Positions 6,958 through 14,282 of a stretch of DNA of 16,861 bases are shown one piece after another. The DNA is from Candidatus Collierbacteria bacterium. Lineage in GTDB: Bacteria > Patescibacteriota > Microgenomatia > UBA1400 > MFAQ01. The notes below the pieces were generated by a model. It made no database searches, had not been told where the DNA came from, and saw nothing but the letters and a program-made list of their open reading frames with translations. The position numbers and the translations under genes were made by a program. Position 1 is the stretch's first letter, and each line of letters opens with the position of its first letter. The stretch spans positions 1 through 16,861 of the forward strand of contig CAIQPO010000007.1 in NCBI GenBank assembly GCA_903873735.1, given 5' to 3'.

Positions 6958-8601
6958 CTTAGTGATTAGATAGAACAATGGCTGGTTTTTTTCGTTTGTA
7001 GTCCAGGATAATACTCTGACCCAAGATGGCGGACTTACTCTCCAGTCCCAATCACCAGGGACCTCAATACCTTGAACCGCTAGGTAGACATCTCCTGGCT
7101 CAAGTAATTTTTCAAGTGAGTCTTGGTCTTTGACCTGACCAAAGAAATATTTATCACCAAACATAAATCCAGAAAAATACTCCGATTTGAAGCTAGATGG
7201 GTCATCAGTGTAAAACATATTCTGGAAGTCCTTTGGGGGTAGCTTGGTATAGAAAGCAAATCTCAGGAGACTTGGTTCGTATGTATTGTTTATGAAAACT
7301 CGCTTGGCTTTGGGATAGATAGTGGCAGTGTCGGAGAAAATTTCTTCAAAACCATAATGCCAAAATTTTGCAGACTCAAATCTGTAGTGGTTTGAGTAGT
7401 TGTACCAGTAGATGCCAAAGGAAAAAGCTATGGCAAGAGTATAAGCAGAAATGATAATAATCTTGAAGGGTAATTTTTTAAGCAATGCGGCTCCCGCCTC
7501 AATTCCGAGTGAAATGATGTAAACCAACGCAGGAATCATTATGAATAGTCTGGTGGCATGATTTCCACCAGACTGGGTTAGGCTTGAGGGGATGGGTGAG
7601 AAAAGAAGCCAGTAGAGCATGAGCTTGTCCTCTTGATTTAAGCGCCTAATAAGTGTGGCTAATCCTAGTAAGAAAAGAGGTAAAAGCGGAAGAAGGAATT
7701 CTCCAGACATACCAGATGAATGCCGGAAGTACTGATCACCGTTTACAAATAGGAAGTCCTTATTGAAAGTTTGGGTGTAATTTTGAATGAATTGATAAAA
7801 GGTGAAAGTGTATTTGTTTATAAATATTGAGTCTACTTTGGTGTTTCCTACCCATGGGGCAATTCTTTTGGTGACTACTTGATCAACAATTTTGGTATCT
7901 GACCAAACACTAATGCGAGAGAATCTTCCAGATGCTTCACCAAAGAATATCTGGAAAAATAGAGGAAGTAAGATAATGGCTGCAGGAATAAGCTTTGGTA
8001 AAACACCTGACAGCTTTTCCTTTTGGGGGAAGAAGAGGAGAAGTCCTAGGACTAGAAGCGGAGTAAAGACCATGGCTGTGGAGTAGGTATAGAGAGTGAG
8101 AACAAACAAAATTGAGCTAATCGCTAGCTTTTTATCAAGATAGAAATATACAGCTCCAAGAATTAAATCTAAAAGCAGAGTTGACTCAAAAGCCGCCCTG
8201 GAATAGTGGATGTGCCACGGAGTGATGGCAAGAATAAGTGCGCTAATAATGTTTAGACTTTGATTTTTGGTGAGCTTCCTCGTAACAAGGTAGGTCAGGA
8301 ATACTCCTAAGATACCTAGCAGTGCAGAGGGGAGTCTTACTGAAAAAGTCGATGGTCCAAGGATGCCGACAAAAGGAGCAGTAACGTACATTAGAAGTGG
8401 AGCTCTGGATTCAGACAAACTCTTGATATATGTAGGCAAGAAATTGCCGGCGTAGTCCTTTGCAGTGGTGGCTAGTGACCATGCATGGTAGCCAACATCA
8501 ACCTCATCACCGAACAGAGAGATCGGAAGAAAACTCAAATCGATGACTCTTAAAATTGTAGCCAGGAAGATAATTATGGGGAGAATTAGCTTAGATTTCA
8601 T
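6946..8601 (-). CDS. GT39/ArnT-like membrane glycosyltransferase, GDQ-RH subtype
   Basis: This polytopic GT-C enzyme has 551 residues. The ATG at 8601 overlaps the upstream stop as ATGA. Motifs are GDEVDVGYHAWS (D32-E33) after TM1, SVRLPSALLG (87-96), TPWHIHYSRAAFE (127-139), NGDQYFRH (287-294) and PSSLTQSG (338-345) followed by H348 and R351. A soluble C-terminal domain of about 150 residues ends in ...ITKKTN. The expected reaction is transfer from a polyprenyl-phosphate sugar to an outer-face glycan or protein acceptor; specificity is unknown. Motif content groups it with the enzyme at 2741-4462, which suggests duplication followed by rearrangement. It is the third gene of a leftward block after two Gpi18-like enzymes, so all three may add successive sugars to one glycan (inference). 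No Shine-Dalgarno sequence precedes the start. Confidence 0.88.
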   Translation of the reverse strand: MKSKLILPIIIFLATILRVIDLSFLPISLFGDEVDVGYHAWSLATTAKDYAGNFLPTYIKSLSESRAPLLMYVTAPFVGILGPSTFSVRLPSALLGILGVFLTYLVTRKLTKNQSLNIISALILAITPWHIHYSRAAFESTLLLDLILGAVYFYLDKKLAISSILFVLTLYTYSTAMVFTPLLVLGLLLFFPQKEKLSGVLPKLIPAAIILLPLFFQIFFGEASGRFSRISVWSDTKIVDQVVTKRIAPWVGNTKVDSIFINKYTFTFYQFIQNYTQTFNKDFLFVNGDQYFRHSSGMSGEFLLPLLPLFLLGLATLIRRLNQEDKLMLYWLLFSPIPSSLTQSGGNHATRLFIMIPALVYIISLGIEAGAALLKKLPFKIIIISAYTLAIAFSFGIYWYNYSNHYRFESAKFWHYGFEEIFSDTATIYPKAKRVFINNTYEPSLLRFAFYTKLPPKDFQNMFYTDDPSSFKSEYFSGFMFGDKYFFGQVKDQDSLEKLLEPGDVYLAVQGIEVPGDWDWRVSPPSWVRVLSWTTNEKNQPLFYLITKKTN

Positions 8602-9725
8602 ATTGGAAGAAGTAATAAGGATTGATAAAGATTGGCAAGGTGAAAGATACTTAATGCTACTACTAAGGGTATTTTTTTATTAATTGAGAGAGGAATTAGA
8701 AGAGAGAAAAGAATGGCTGGAGCAAGATGTCTTTCGTGAACTCTTGTTTGGATGAAGAAGGCAATTAGTGACCAGAGAAAAAGTGACCAGAGAAGCTTGT
8801 CTTGAGCAAATTGCTTAATTAGCTTTTGCATGAGGAAAGTGAGTGACAAAAATAATAGTGCTAAGGAAATCTGCCGAACTGTGAGAAAACCAATACTCAC
8901 TGAGTCCTCTACTCTACCGGGAAATAGAAAGTACCAGATATTCCAGGCAGCGTCACTGACCACTGTACTTGATCCTGAAAGAGTGGAGAAATAGCTTTTT
9001 AGAGCTCCAGGTGGGAGCAATCCAAATGTTAGGTACGATAGGAAGAACACACCAAGACCGAGAATAAATGACTTAATGAGAATTTTTTTGTTTTTCTCTC
9101 TAAACCATAAGACTAGATAGAATGGCGCTAACCAGAGTGCGGTTTGCTTTACGAGAGCAGCTAGGGCAAATACTACCACTGAAGATGGAGTACGTTTCTT
9201 AATACCAAGATAAAGAGATAGAATGACAAAAAAGAGAGTTAGAGACTCAGTTTGACCCCAAGTAGATGAGGTGTAGATGACTGCAGGATTAAATAGATAT
9301 AGGAGAAAAAAGTATTTGGGGACGTGGTTGGTTTTGGTGGAGAATTTGTAAATTAAGAAGGAAATTCCAATATCGGAAAGAATAGGAAAAAATTTTAGGT
9401 AGGCAAAAACCATGTTTTCTGAAAGAAACAGTGGAACCAACATGGAAGGGAAAAACGCTAGGGTGTGATTTAAGAATGTGACTATTTGAATAGAAATTTG
9501 ATATAGAAATATTGATATACCAAAAGCGATGATGGCTAGTGGCGGATAATTTGGATCATTAAATCCTGGGAAGTGGAGTGAGAAAAATCCAATAGGATTG
9601 GAGAGAGCAGATTCACCCCAGACTAAATGATTTTTTAGATCACCGGAGTACTGGAAATAACTTAGGTAAAGTCTAAGTAGCAGACCTAGGGTAAGAGAAA
9701 TTATTAGCCATTTATTTCGCTTCAT
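8598..9725 (-). CDS. Gpi18/GT87-like GT-C membrane mannosyltransferase-type enzyme
   Basis: This polytopic membrane protein of 375 residues starts at ATG 9725, inside the last codons of the upstream gene (14-base overlap). It has the layout of Gpi18-like and GT87/PIG-M-type GT-C enzymes: an acidic residue in the first outer loop (SGDLKNH, D29), NDPNYPPLA (56-64), NPAVIYTSSTWGQTES (146-161) with WGQ-T-E in place of the more usual WGQ-x-D, LVKQTALW (191-198) and RVHERHLAP (328-336), a well-kept HER(H/Y) motif near the last helices. Members use polyprenyl- or dolichyl-phosphate mannose or similar donors on the outer membrane face; the sugar here is not determined. There is no large soluble domain. 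The tight overlaps suggest it works with the Gpi18-like gene upstream and the GT39 gene downstream. Confidence 0.8.
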   Translation of the reverse strand: MKRNKWLIISLTLGLLLRLYLSYFQYSGDLKNHLVWGESALSNPIGFFSLHFPGFNDPNYPPLAIIAFGISIFLYQISIQIVTFLNHTLAFFPSMLVPLFLSENMVFAYLKFFPILSDIGISFLIYKFSTKTNHVPKYFFLLYLFNPAVIYTSSTWGQTESLTLFFVILSLYLGIKKRTPSSVVVFALAALVKQTALWLAPFYLVLWFREKNKKILIKSFILGLGVFFLSYLTFGLLPPGALKSYFSTLSGSSTVVSDAAWNIWYFLFPGRVEDSVSIGFLTVRQISLALLFLSLTFLMQKLIKQFAQDKLLWSLFLWSLIAFFIQTRVHERHLAPAILFSLLIPLSINKKIPLVVALSIFHLANLYQSLLLLPI

Positions 9726-10923
9726 TTTTTTCTGAAAGCAGATAGATGAGTGTGCCTAGTATGAAGCTTCTTGCAAGGAGTACTATCGTTGAATCAACTA
9801 GGGGGTTTGCTAGAGTGGGCGGGAAATTGGTTTTGAGTGAAAGAACCATACCAAGATGTAGTGACGGTTCAAACGAGAGCCAAATAAGTATCCAAGACAA
9901 GATTAAGCCCAGAAGGAGTAAGAATTGCTTATTGGTGATAGTCTTATACAGTATAAAGGGAACTACCCACAGGAACCATTGAGGATGAAAGTGATTAAAT
10001 GCTAAGACTGACAAGATGGTTAGGCCGATGCTCGATAGAAGTGAGATTTTTTTGTGCATTAAGCGAACAATAATGTAGGAATAGGCAATGAAGAACCAAG
10101 GAATTAGAGTTGCTCCTGCAATCTGAATTCCGGCGTATATGGTTTTGCTGGTGTGGTTGGCCATGAGTGCATACATTCTGTATCCGGGGGACAAAATGAA
10201 AGGAGCGGAGACAATACCCCACACGAGAAGTGCTGGGGTGATTGTTATAAGGCTTTTCACTAATCCTTCTCGAACCAAAGAAAAGATAAAAATTAAGGGT
10301 AATAGCACTAGTCCGGTGGGCTTAATTAGAGATGAGAGAGCGATAAATACGGCTGCTTGGCTCAAATTTCCCTCTTTGATTTTTATCAGTGAAAGTAAAA
10401 TTAAGAAAGCTAGAATCGTATCTACCTGACCCATACCAGCTGATACTAGTAAATTGGTGGGGAGAATTGCCCAGATGAGCTGGGCAATTTGACCATGTTC
10501 TTTTTTTGAAAACAACTTGGGAAGGAAGAATAAAATCAGCAGACTAAAAAATAATGAGGGCAGCTTAAAGATGATAAGTGGCAGAAAAGCGACATTTGAT
10601 TGATATATTGACTCATCTTGGAAAATTACTTGGTCATATATATCTTTCATGAATGGAGCAAAGGGGGCATAGAAAGCAGCTGGAATCAGATACGAGAGCG
10701 GAGGATAAATAAAAATATCATCCCCATAGATTTTTTTGGTGGTGTCCCCTGCTGGGAGTTTGGATACGTGGTCGTAAAAAGTGAATACTTCGCCCTGGTT
10801 GATGAATTTACTAGCAAGAACAAAGGCACGTAAGTCTGGATGATATGTAATGGCAGAAAGAATTATCTGGAATACTATTCCAATAGCAATCAGGCTTTTG
10901 AAATGCCTTTTTATAAATTCCAT
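9712..10923 (-). CDS. Gpi18/GT87-like GT-C membrane glycosyltransferase
   Basis: This 403-residue polytopic membrane protein is the first gene of a three-gene leftward block. The ATG at 10923 lies 14 bases after a TATAAT sequence, so the mRNA leader would be only about 6 bases and has no Shine-Dalgarno site. Motifs follow the Gpi18-like pattern: HPDL (28-31) in the first outer loop, IYPPLSYL (72-79), SAGMGQVDT (161-169) with the typical GQ-V-D, LIKPTGLVLLPL (199-210) and FNHFHPQWFLWVVPF (309-323), which takes the place of the HER(Y/H) loop of its neighbour. The family transfers sugars, often mannose, from polyprenyl-phosphate donors at the outer face. It differs from the next gene in the late His motif, so it may act on a different donor or acceptor. 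A GT87 assignment is an equally possible label. Confidence 0.78.
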   Translation of the reverse strand: MEFIKRHFKSLIAIGIVFQIILSAITYHPDLRAFVLASKFINQGEVFTFYDHVSKLPAGDTTKKIYGDDIFIYPPLSYLIPAAFYAPFAPFMKDIYDQVIFQDESIYQSNVAFLPLIIFKLPSLFFSLLILFFLPKLFSKKEHGQIAQLIWAILPTNLLVSAGMGQVDTILAFLILLSLIKIKEGNLSQAAVFIALSSLIKPTGLVLLPLIFIFSLVREGLVKSLITITPALLVWGIVSAPFILSPGYRMYALMANHTSKTIYAGIQIAGATLIPWFFIAYSYIIVRLMHKKISLLSSIGLTILSVLAFNHFHPQWFLWVVPFILYKTITNKQFLLLLGLILSWILIWLSFEPSLHLGMVLSLKTNFPPTLANPLVDSTIVLLARSFILGTLIYLLSEKNEAK

Positions 10924-10935
10924 AGGTTTGATGTT

Positions 10936-10942
10936 TATTATA
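10936..10942. promoter_or_regulatory. Symmetric TAnnnTA promoter element between divergent GT-C genes
   Basis: The seven bases TATTATA read TATAATA leftward, so the leftward gene has a perfect TATAAT at -19 to -14 from its ATG at 10923. The rightward reading, TATTAT, sits only 3-8 bases before the ATG at 10944. A rightward transcript from it would begin near 10948, inside the assigned start, which questions that start codon. No convincing -35 box is seen. The whole spacer is 20 bases. Confidence 0.45.
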
Positions 10943-10943
10943 T

Positions 10944-12524
10944 ATGAGTGTTTTGCTAAGATTGGCTGTGAAGAAGTATTTGACTCATATTTTGTTGTTT
11001 TTAATACTCGCTATTGGTTTTGCCTTGCGATTTGTAAATTTCGAAGAGAGTGTGTATTTCGGATTTGATGAGGCCAGAGATGCCTATGTTTCTCAAAGCA
11101 TCATAAATGATAAAGACATAATTATCGTGGGACCTCCTGCTAGCGGAAATATCGGTATCCATCATGGGTCTTTGTATTGGTATTTAATTGCTCCTCTTTA
11201 CTATTTGAGCGGAGGAAATTTTTGGATTGTCGCTGCAATTTTTAGAGTGATTAATTTACTGGGAGTTCTATTAGTTTTTTACTTTGGAAAAGTCCTTTTC
11301 GGAAGTAATGCAGGCATTTTGGCTGCTTTCCTTTATGCAACGTCTTTTGAACAAAGTCAGTATGCAATGTATGTAGGCAATCCTGCATGGAGCGTGCTGA
11401 CAATTACCGCCACATTTCTCGGTCTTTGTCTAATTTATTTCAATAAAAACATAAAGCTAGGGCTCATTATGATGTTTGTATTTACTGCATTATCAATACA
11501 ATTTAATATTCTTTATTCTTATCTAATATTTATCGACATATTGGTACTTTTAATCTCAAGAGATAAGTTTTCCAAGATAAACATGAAAACTTGGATGTTG
11601 GGAATTGCCGCCTTTGCTGCAATTCTCTCAACCTATATTTTGGCAGAGATAAAGTTTGGATTTAATAATATTAGATCTGTGATGAGGCTGACTATTGAAG
11701 GAGTGAATCTGGTAGATCCGAATAAATCTAAGATGTTGATCTATTTTGAGAAACTAAGAACTGTTTTTGAGGATAATTTACTGCCTTTTAATTTGAGTCC
11801 CCAACTTATTAGTGTTTTTGTGGTTGGGTTTTTTATCTTACTTTTTATCATGGCTAGAAGGGATAGAAAATATCTTTTAGGAATATTATTTCTAATTGGT
11901 TCGGTTATTGTAAATTTCTTTGGATCACATAATGCTTACTATTTGAATTCAGGCGTGGGGGTAGTTCTAGTTATATTATTCTCTGGACTAGTTTTTGCAT
12001 CGAGAGGGGTGTTTAAGTGGGCACTGGTTGGGTTGTGTGTGTTGATGGGATCCATCTCTGCCGTAAAGATTATCGACCAAAGCAAAAATAGTCTAATCGT
12101 AGAGATGAAACCTCAGCCAATGATGAAACTTAATGATGAGTTGATGGTTATTGATAGACTATATGAAAAGTCTCAAGGGAAAGGATTTACAATCAGGCTT
12201 ACTGGGATACCTTATAAAATTCCAACTGTTTGGTCTTTCCTGATGGATAATTATGCAGACAAGAAATGGAATAATAGACCATTTTTTGAGTATGGTCATG
12301 TGGAGGGATTCCCTGGAAAACTAACTCAACCCAGTAACGGAACCACCTGCTTAAGATTTATCGTAGTAGAGCCAAGGAGAGGTTTATCTGATTATGTGAT
12401 AAATCATGATGTAAATGTGGAAAATGATTTATCTACAAAGGTAGATACTGAGACTATAGGGGAATTCACAATAGAAACCCGCAGAGCAAGGGATAAGAAC
12501 TGCCACAATAATTGGGCTATTTAA
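10944..12524 (+). CDS. Divergent GT39-like membrane glycosyltransferase with Cys-containing C-terminal domain
   Basis: This protein has 526 residues from ATG 10944. In-frame TTG 10953, TTG 10962 or GTG 10968 are possible starts; the last gives an MKKYL... N-terminus and suits the -10 element better. After TM1 comes YFGFDEARDAYVSQ (D42-E43), then IHHGSLYWYLIAPLY (about 72-86), where other GT39 members have an H/D-PP loop. Many membrane helices follow, then a soluble C-terminal region of about 140 residues with two cysteines, one eight residues from the stop. That region resembles the end of the truncated protein at 16333-16861 (GKGF, then spaced aromatic residues and KKW/KKY). The expected role is outer-face sugar transfer from a polyprenyl-phosphate donor. 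It is monocistronic. The DNA is more AT-rich in places than the leftward GT genes. It overlaps the convergent GT2 gene by 8 bases. Confidence 0.8.
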   Translation: MSVLLRLAVKKYLTHILLFLILAIGFALRFVNFEESVYFGFDEARDAYVSQSIINDKDIIIVGPPASGNIGIHHGSLYWYLIAPLYYLSGGNFWIVAAIFRVINLLGVLLVFYFGKVLFGSNAGILAAFLYATSFEQSQYAMYVGNPAWSVLTITATFLGLCLIYFNKNIKLGLIMMFVFTALSIQFNILYSYLIFIDILVLLISRDKFSKINMKTWMLGIAAFAAILSTYILAEIKFGFNNIRSVMRLTIEGVNLVDPNKSKMLIYFEKLRTVFEDNLLPFNLSPQLISVFVVGFFILLFIMARRDRKYLLGILFLIGSVIVNFFGSHNAYYLNSGVGVVLVILFSGLVFASRGVFKWALVGLCVLMGSISAVKIIDQSKNSLIVEMKPQPMMKLNDELMVIDRLYEKSQGKGFTIRLTGIPYKIPTVWSFLMDNYADKKWNNRPFFEYGHVEGFPGKLTQPSNGTTCLRFIVVEPRRGLSDYVINHDVNVENDLSTKVDTETIGEFTIETRRARDKNCHNNWAI

Positions 12525-13323
12525 AGAGAGAAAGAATTTTTTGCCATTTTTGACCAATCCAGAGGACAAAATTTAAGGTTTTTGAGCCTAATTTTCCATG
12601 GTAGATTTCAGCTGATTTGGCTAGCGGACTTGAGAGGTGTGACTTGAAGTTGCCACTGGCACCATGAGCGTGTTTAACCTGGGCTTGGGGATAGAAATAA
12701 ATAGGGAGATTGAATCTTGAAAGGCGGCGGCAGTATTCAATGTCTTCATAGTAAAGAAAATATTTTTCGTCTAATCCCCCCACCTTTTTAATTACTTCCA
12801 TGGGTAAAAGAAATGCTGCCATAACAGCAATTTCTACCTTGGTAGTTTTGTTTCCAGGATAATATTTATTGAAATAATTTTTGTGACCTAAGAAGTACTG
12901 TCTAATGGCATTGATAATTGTAGGAAAGCGGTAGCATGAGGGTTGGGTTTTGCCGGTGTAGTCGAGGAGCTTGGGGGCGACAGCTCCTAGACCTGGGTGT
13001 TTTTCTGCGAAACCCACTAACTTCTCTATAGCTTTACCCTTGGGAAGAGTATCGGGATTTAGTAGCAATACATACTCACCCTTCACATACTTTAAGGCAA
13101 TGTTTACTCCTTTGGAAAAACCTAAGTTGGCTGTTTGGGGATACACCTGGGGTTTGGTTGGGTGTTTTTTGGCTATGGAGACAGACTTATCTGCGGGATA
13201 GTTGTCCACCACAATTACTTCATGAGTCACCTGACCAGCAGATTTTTTTATCGTATCAAGAAGTTTGCCAAGATTATCTTCTGATTTGTAGGTGACAAGA
13301 ATTATTGATAGCTTTGGATTCAT
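12517..13323 (-). CDS. GT2 family glycosyltransferase (rhamnosyltransferase-like)
   Basis: This soluble GT-A fold enzyme has 268 residues, starting at the ATG in TAATG (13323), which overlaps the stop of the upstream GT2 gene. Motifs are SIILVTYKSE (6-15) at the nucleotide-binding strand, VIVVDNY (36-42), ANLGFSKGVN (65-74), LLLNPDT (86-92) as the metal-binding D-x-D region, and GGLDEKYFLYYEDIEYCRR (182-200) with E193-D194 as the likely catalytic base region, then KHAHGAS (217-223). This pattern is typical of the rhamnosyl/galactosyl branch that builds surface polysaccharides from nucleotide-sugars at the cytoplasmic membrane face. Length is normal for a bare catalytic domain. Its exact sugar is unknown. 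It is paired with the next GT2 gene and likely acts before the GT-C enzymes in making a lipid-linked glycan (inference). Confidence 0.9.
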   Translation of the reverse strand: MNPKLSIILVTYKSEDNLGKLLDTIKKSAGQVTHEVIVVDNYPADKSVSIAKKHPTKPQVYPQTANLGFSKGVNIALKYVKGEYVLLLNPDTLPKGKAIEKLVGFAEKHPGLGAVAPKLLDYTGKTQPSCYRFPTIINAIRQYFLGHKNYFNKYYPGNKTTKVEIAVMAAFLLPMEVIKKVGGLDEKYFLYYEDIEYCRRLSRFNLPIYFYPQAQVKHAHGASGNFKSHLSSPLAKSAEIYHGKLGSKTLNFVLWIGQKWQKILSLFK

Positions 13324-14261
13324 TATTTTATTTGTTTGTTTACTAGTGAGAGTACTTCTTTATCAGTACGGATGAATTTTATTGGCTTTGATTGCAACAC
13401 AAACCTTATTAGGGCGGCTACCACCACCTTCAAATATCCTGGGTGTGTGACAGTGTGGGTAATCAGCCACTTCAGGTGAGAAGACTTTAGGTTTTGGTCG
13501 GTGATATTTATCCAGTTGAATAGAAGCTCATTTCTTTGTTTTATAAGTGAGACATATCCTTGATTGACTTTTTTGGAGGTGGATTCGTGTTCGTGGTAAA
13601 CAATTGAATGAGGATCCCAGATGACTTTGTATCCCAGTTTCCAGGCGCGATAGCCAACATCGATGTCTTCCCAGTAGTAAGGAGCATAAATTTCGTTGAA
13701 GCCGCCAATCTTATCCCAGATCTTTCGGCTGTAAATTGCACTCCCACCTGAAGCCCAGCCAGAAAATACCGGCAGTGTCTTATCTTTCCCTTCAGTAAAT
13801 TGAATTTTCCCCTTGTGCACTAACACTGGCCATGAGGCACTGGTTTCGTTGAAAGAAACTGCAAAGACTTTTTCGTCTGTAAAATATTTGAGGACATTTG
13901 TTAGATAGCCTTTTTCTGGATGAACGTCGTTGTTTAGCAGTACGAAGTAGTCGGAATGTGAGATAGCAACACCTTGGTTGATGGGCTTAGTAAATCCTAG
14001 ATTGGTGCTGTTTTTGACAATTTTTACTGATGGAAAATGAGTATTTAGCCAGGATATAGTGTCGTCGGTGCTGCCATTGTCGATAACAATGACCTCTCCA
14101 AGATGGTCGGAGTTTGCCATTACTTGTGGAAGATGTTTTTCCAGCAAATACTTCCCGTTGAAGCTGGGAATGATGATATCGATGGTTGGCTTTGATAGCA
14201 TTGGTTCAAGTATACCAATTGGAGTAGTAAACAAGAAATTCACACTACTTAAATTTGCCAT
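13323..14261 (-). CDS. GT2 family glycosyltransferase
   Basis: This GT-A fold enzyme has 312 residues from ATG 14261. ATG 14201 would remove 20 residues and start at MLSKPTIDIII, right before the domain. The -10-like TATTCT eight bases before ATG 14261 favours the longer form. Motifs are IDIIIPSFNG (27-36), VIDNGSTDDT (59-68), STNLGFTKPIN (85-95), LLNNDVHP (108-115) as the metal-binding region, GGSAIYSRKIWDKIGGFNE (172-190), YYWEDIDVGYRAWKLG (195-210) and KQRNELLFNW (241-250), a signature of this polysaccharide-type GT2 group. It should use a nucleotide-sugar donor at the cytoplasmic membrane face. It overlaps the downstream GT2 gene by one base, so both are probably made in fixed ratio and add successive sugars. 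It is a diverged paralog of that gene. The sugar is not determined. Confidence 0.9.
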   Translation of the reverse strand: MANLSSVNFLFTTPIGILEPMLSKPTIDIIIPSFNGKYLLEKHLPQVMANSDHLGEVIVIDNGSTDDTISWLNTHFPSVKIVKNSTNLGFTKPINQGVAISHSDYFVLLNNDVHPEKGYLTNVLKYFTDEKVFAVSFNETSASWPVLVHKGKIQFTEGKDKTLPVFSGWASGGSAIYSRKIWDKIGGFNEIYAPYYWEDIDVGYRAWKLGYKVIWDPHSIVYHEHESTSKKVNQGYVSLIKQRNELLFNWINITDQNLKSSHLKWLITHTVTHPGYLKVVVAALIRFVLQSKPIKFIRTDKEVLSLVNKQIK

Positions 14262-14268
14262 CTACAGC

Positions 14269-14275
14269 TAGAATA
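14269..14275. promoter_or_regulatory. Symmetric bidirectional leaderless promoter element (TAGAATA)
   Basis: This element lies in the 21-base gap between the GT2 and helicase genes. Rightward it gives TAGAAT (five of six matches to TATAAT) at -14 to -9 from ATG 14283; leftward it gives TATTCT at exactly -14 to -9 from ATG 14261. The two -10 boxes overlap on opposite strands, and starts 7 bases downstream would be 18 bases apart, the spacing known for symmetric divergent promoters. Both mRNAs would have leaders of about 1-2 bases. Leftward there is also a TTGATA at 14291-14296 with a short 15-base spacer. Confidence 0.5.
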
Positions 14276-14282
14276 CAGGTGC

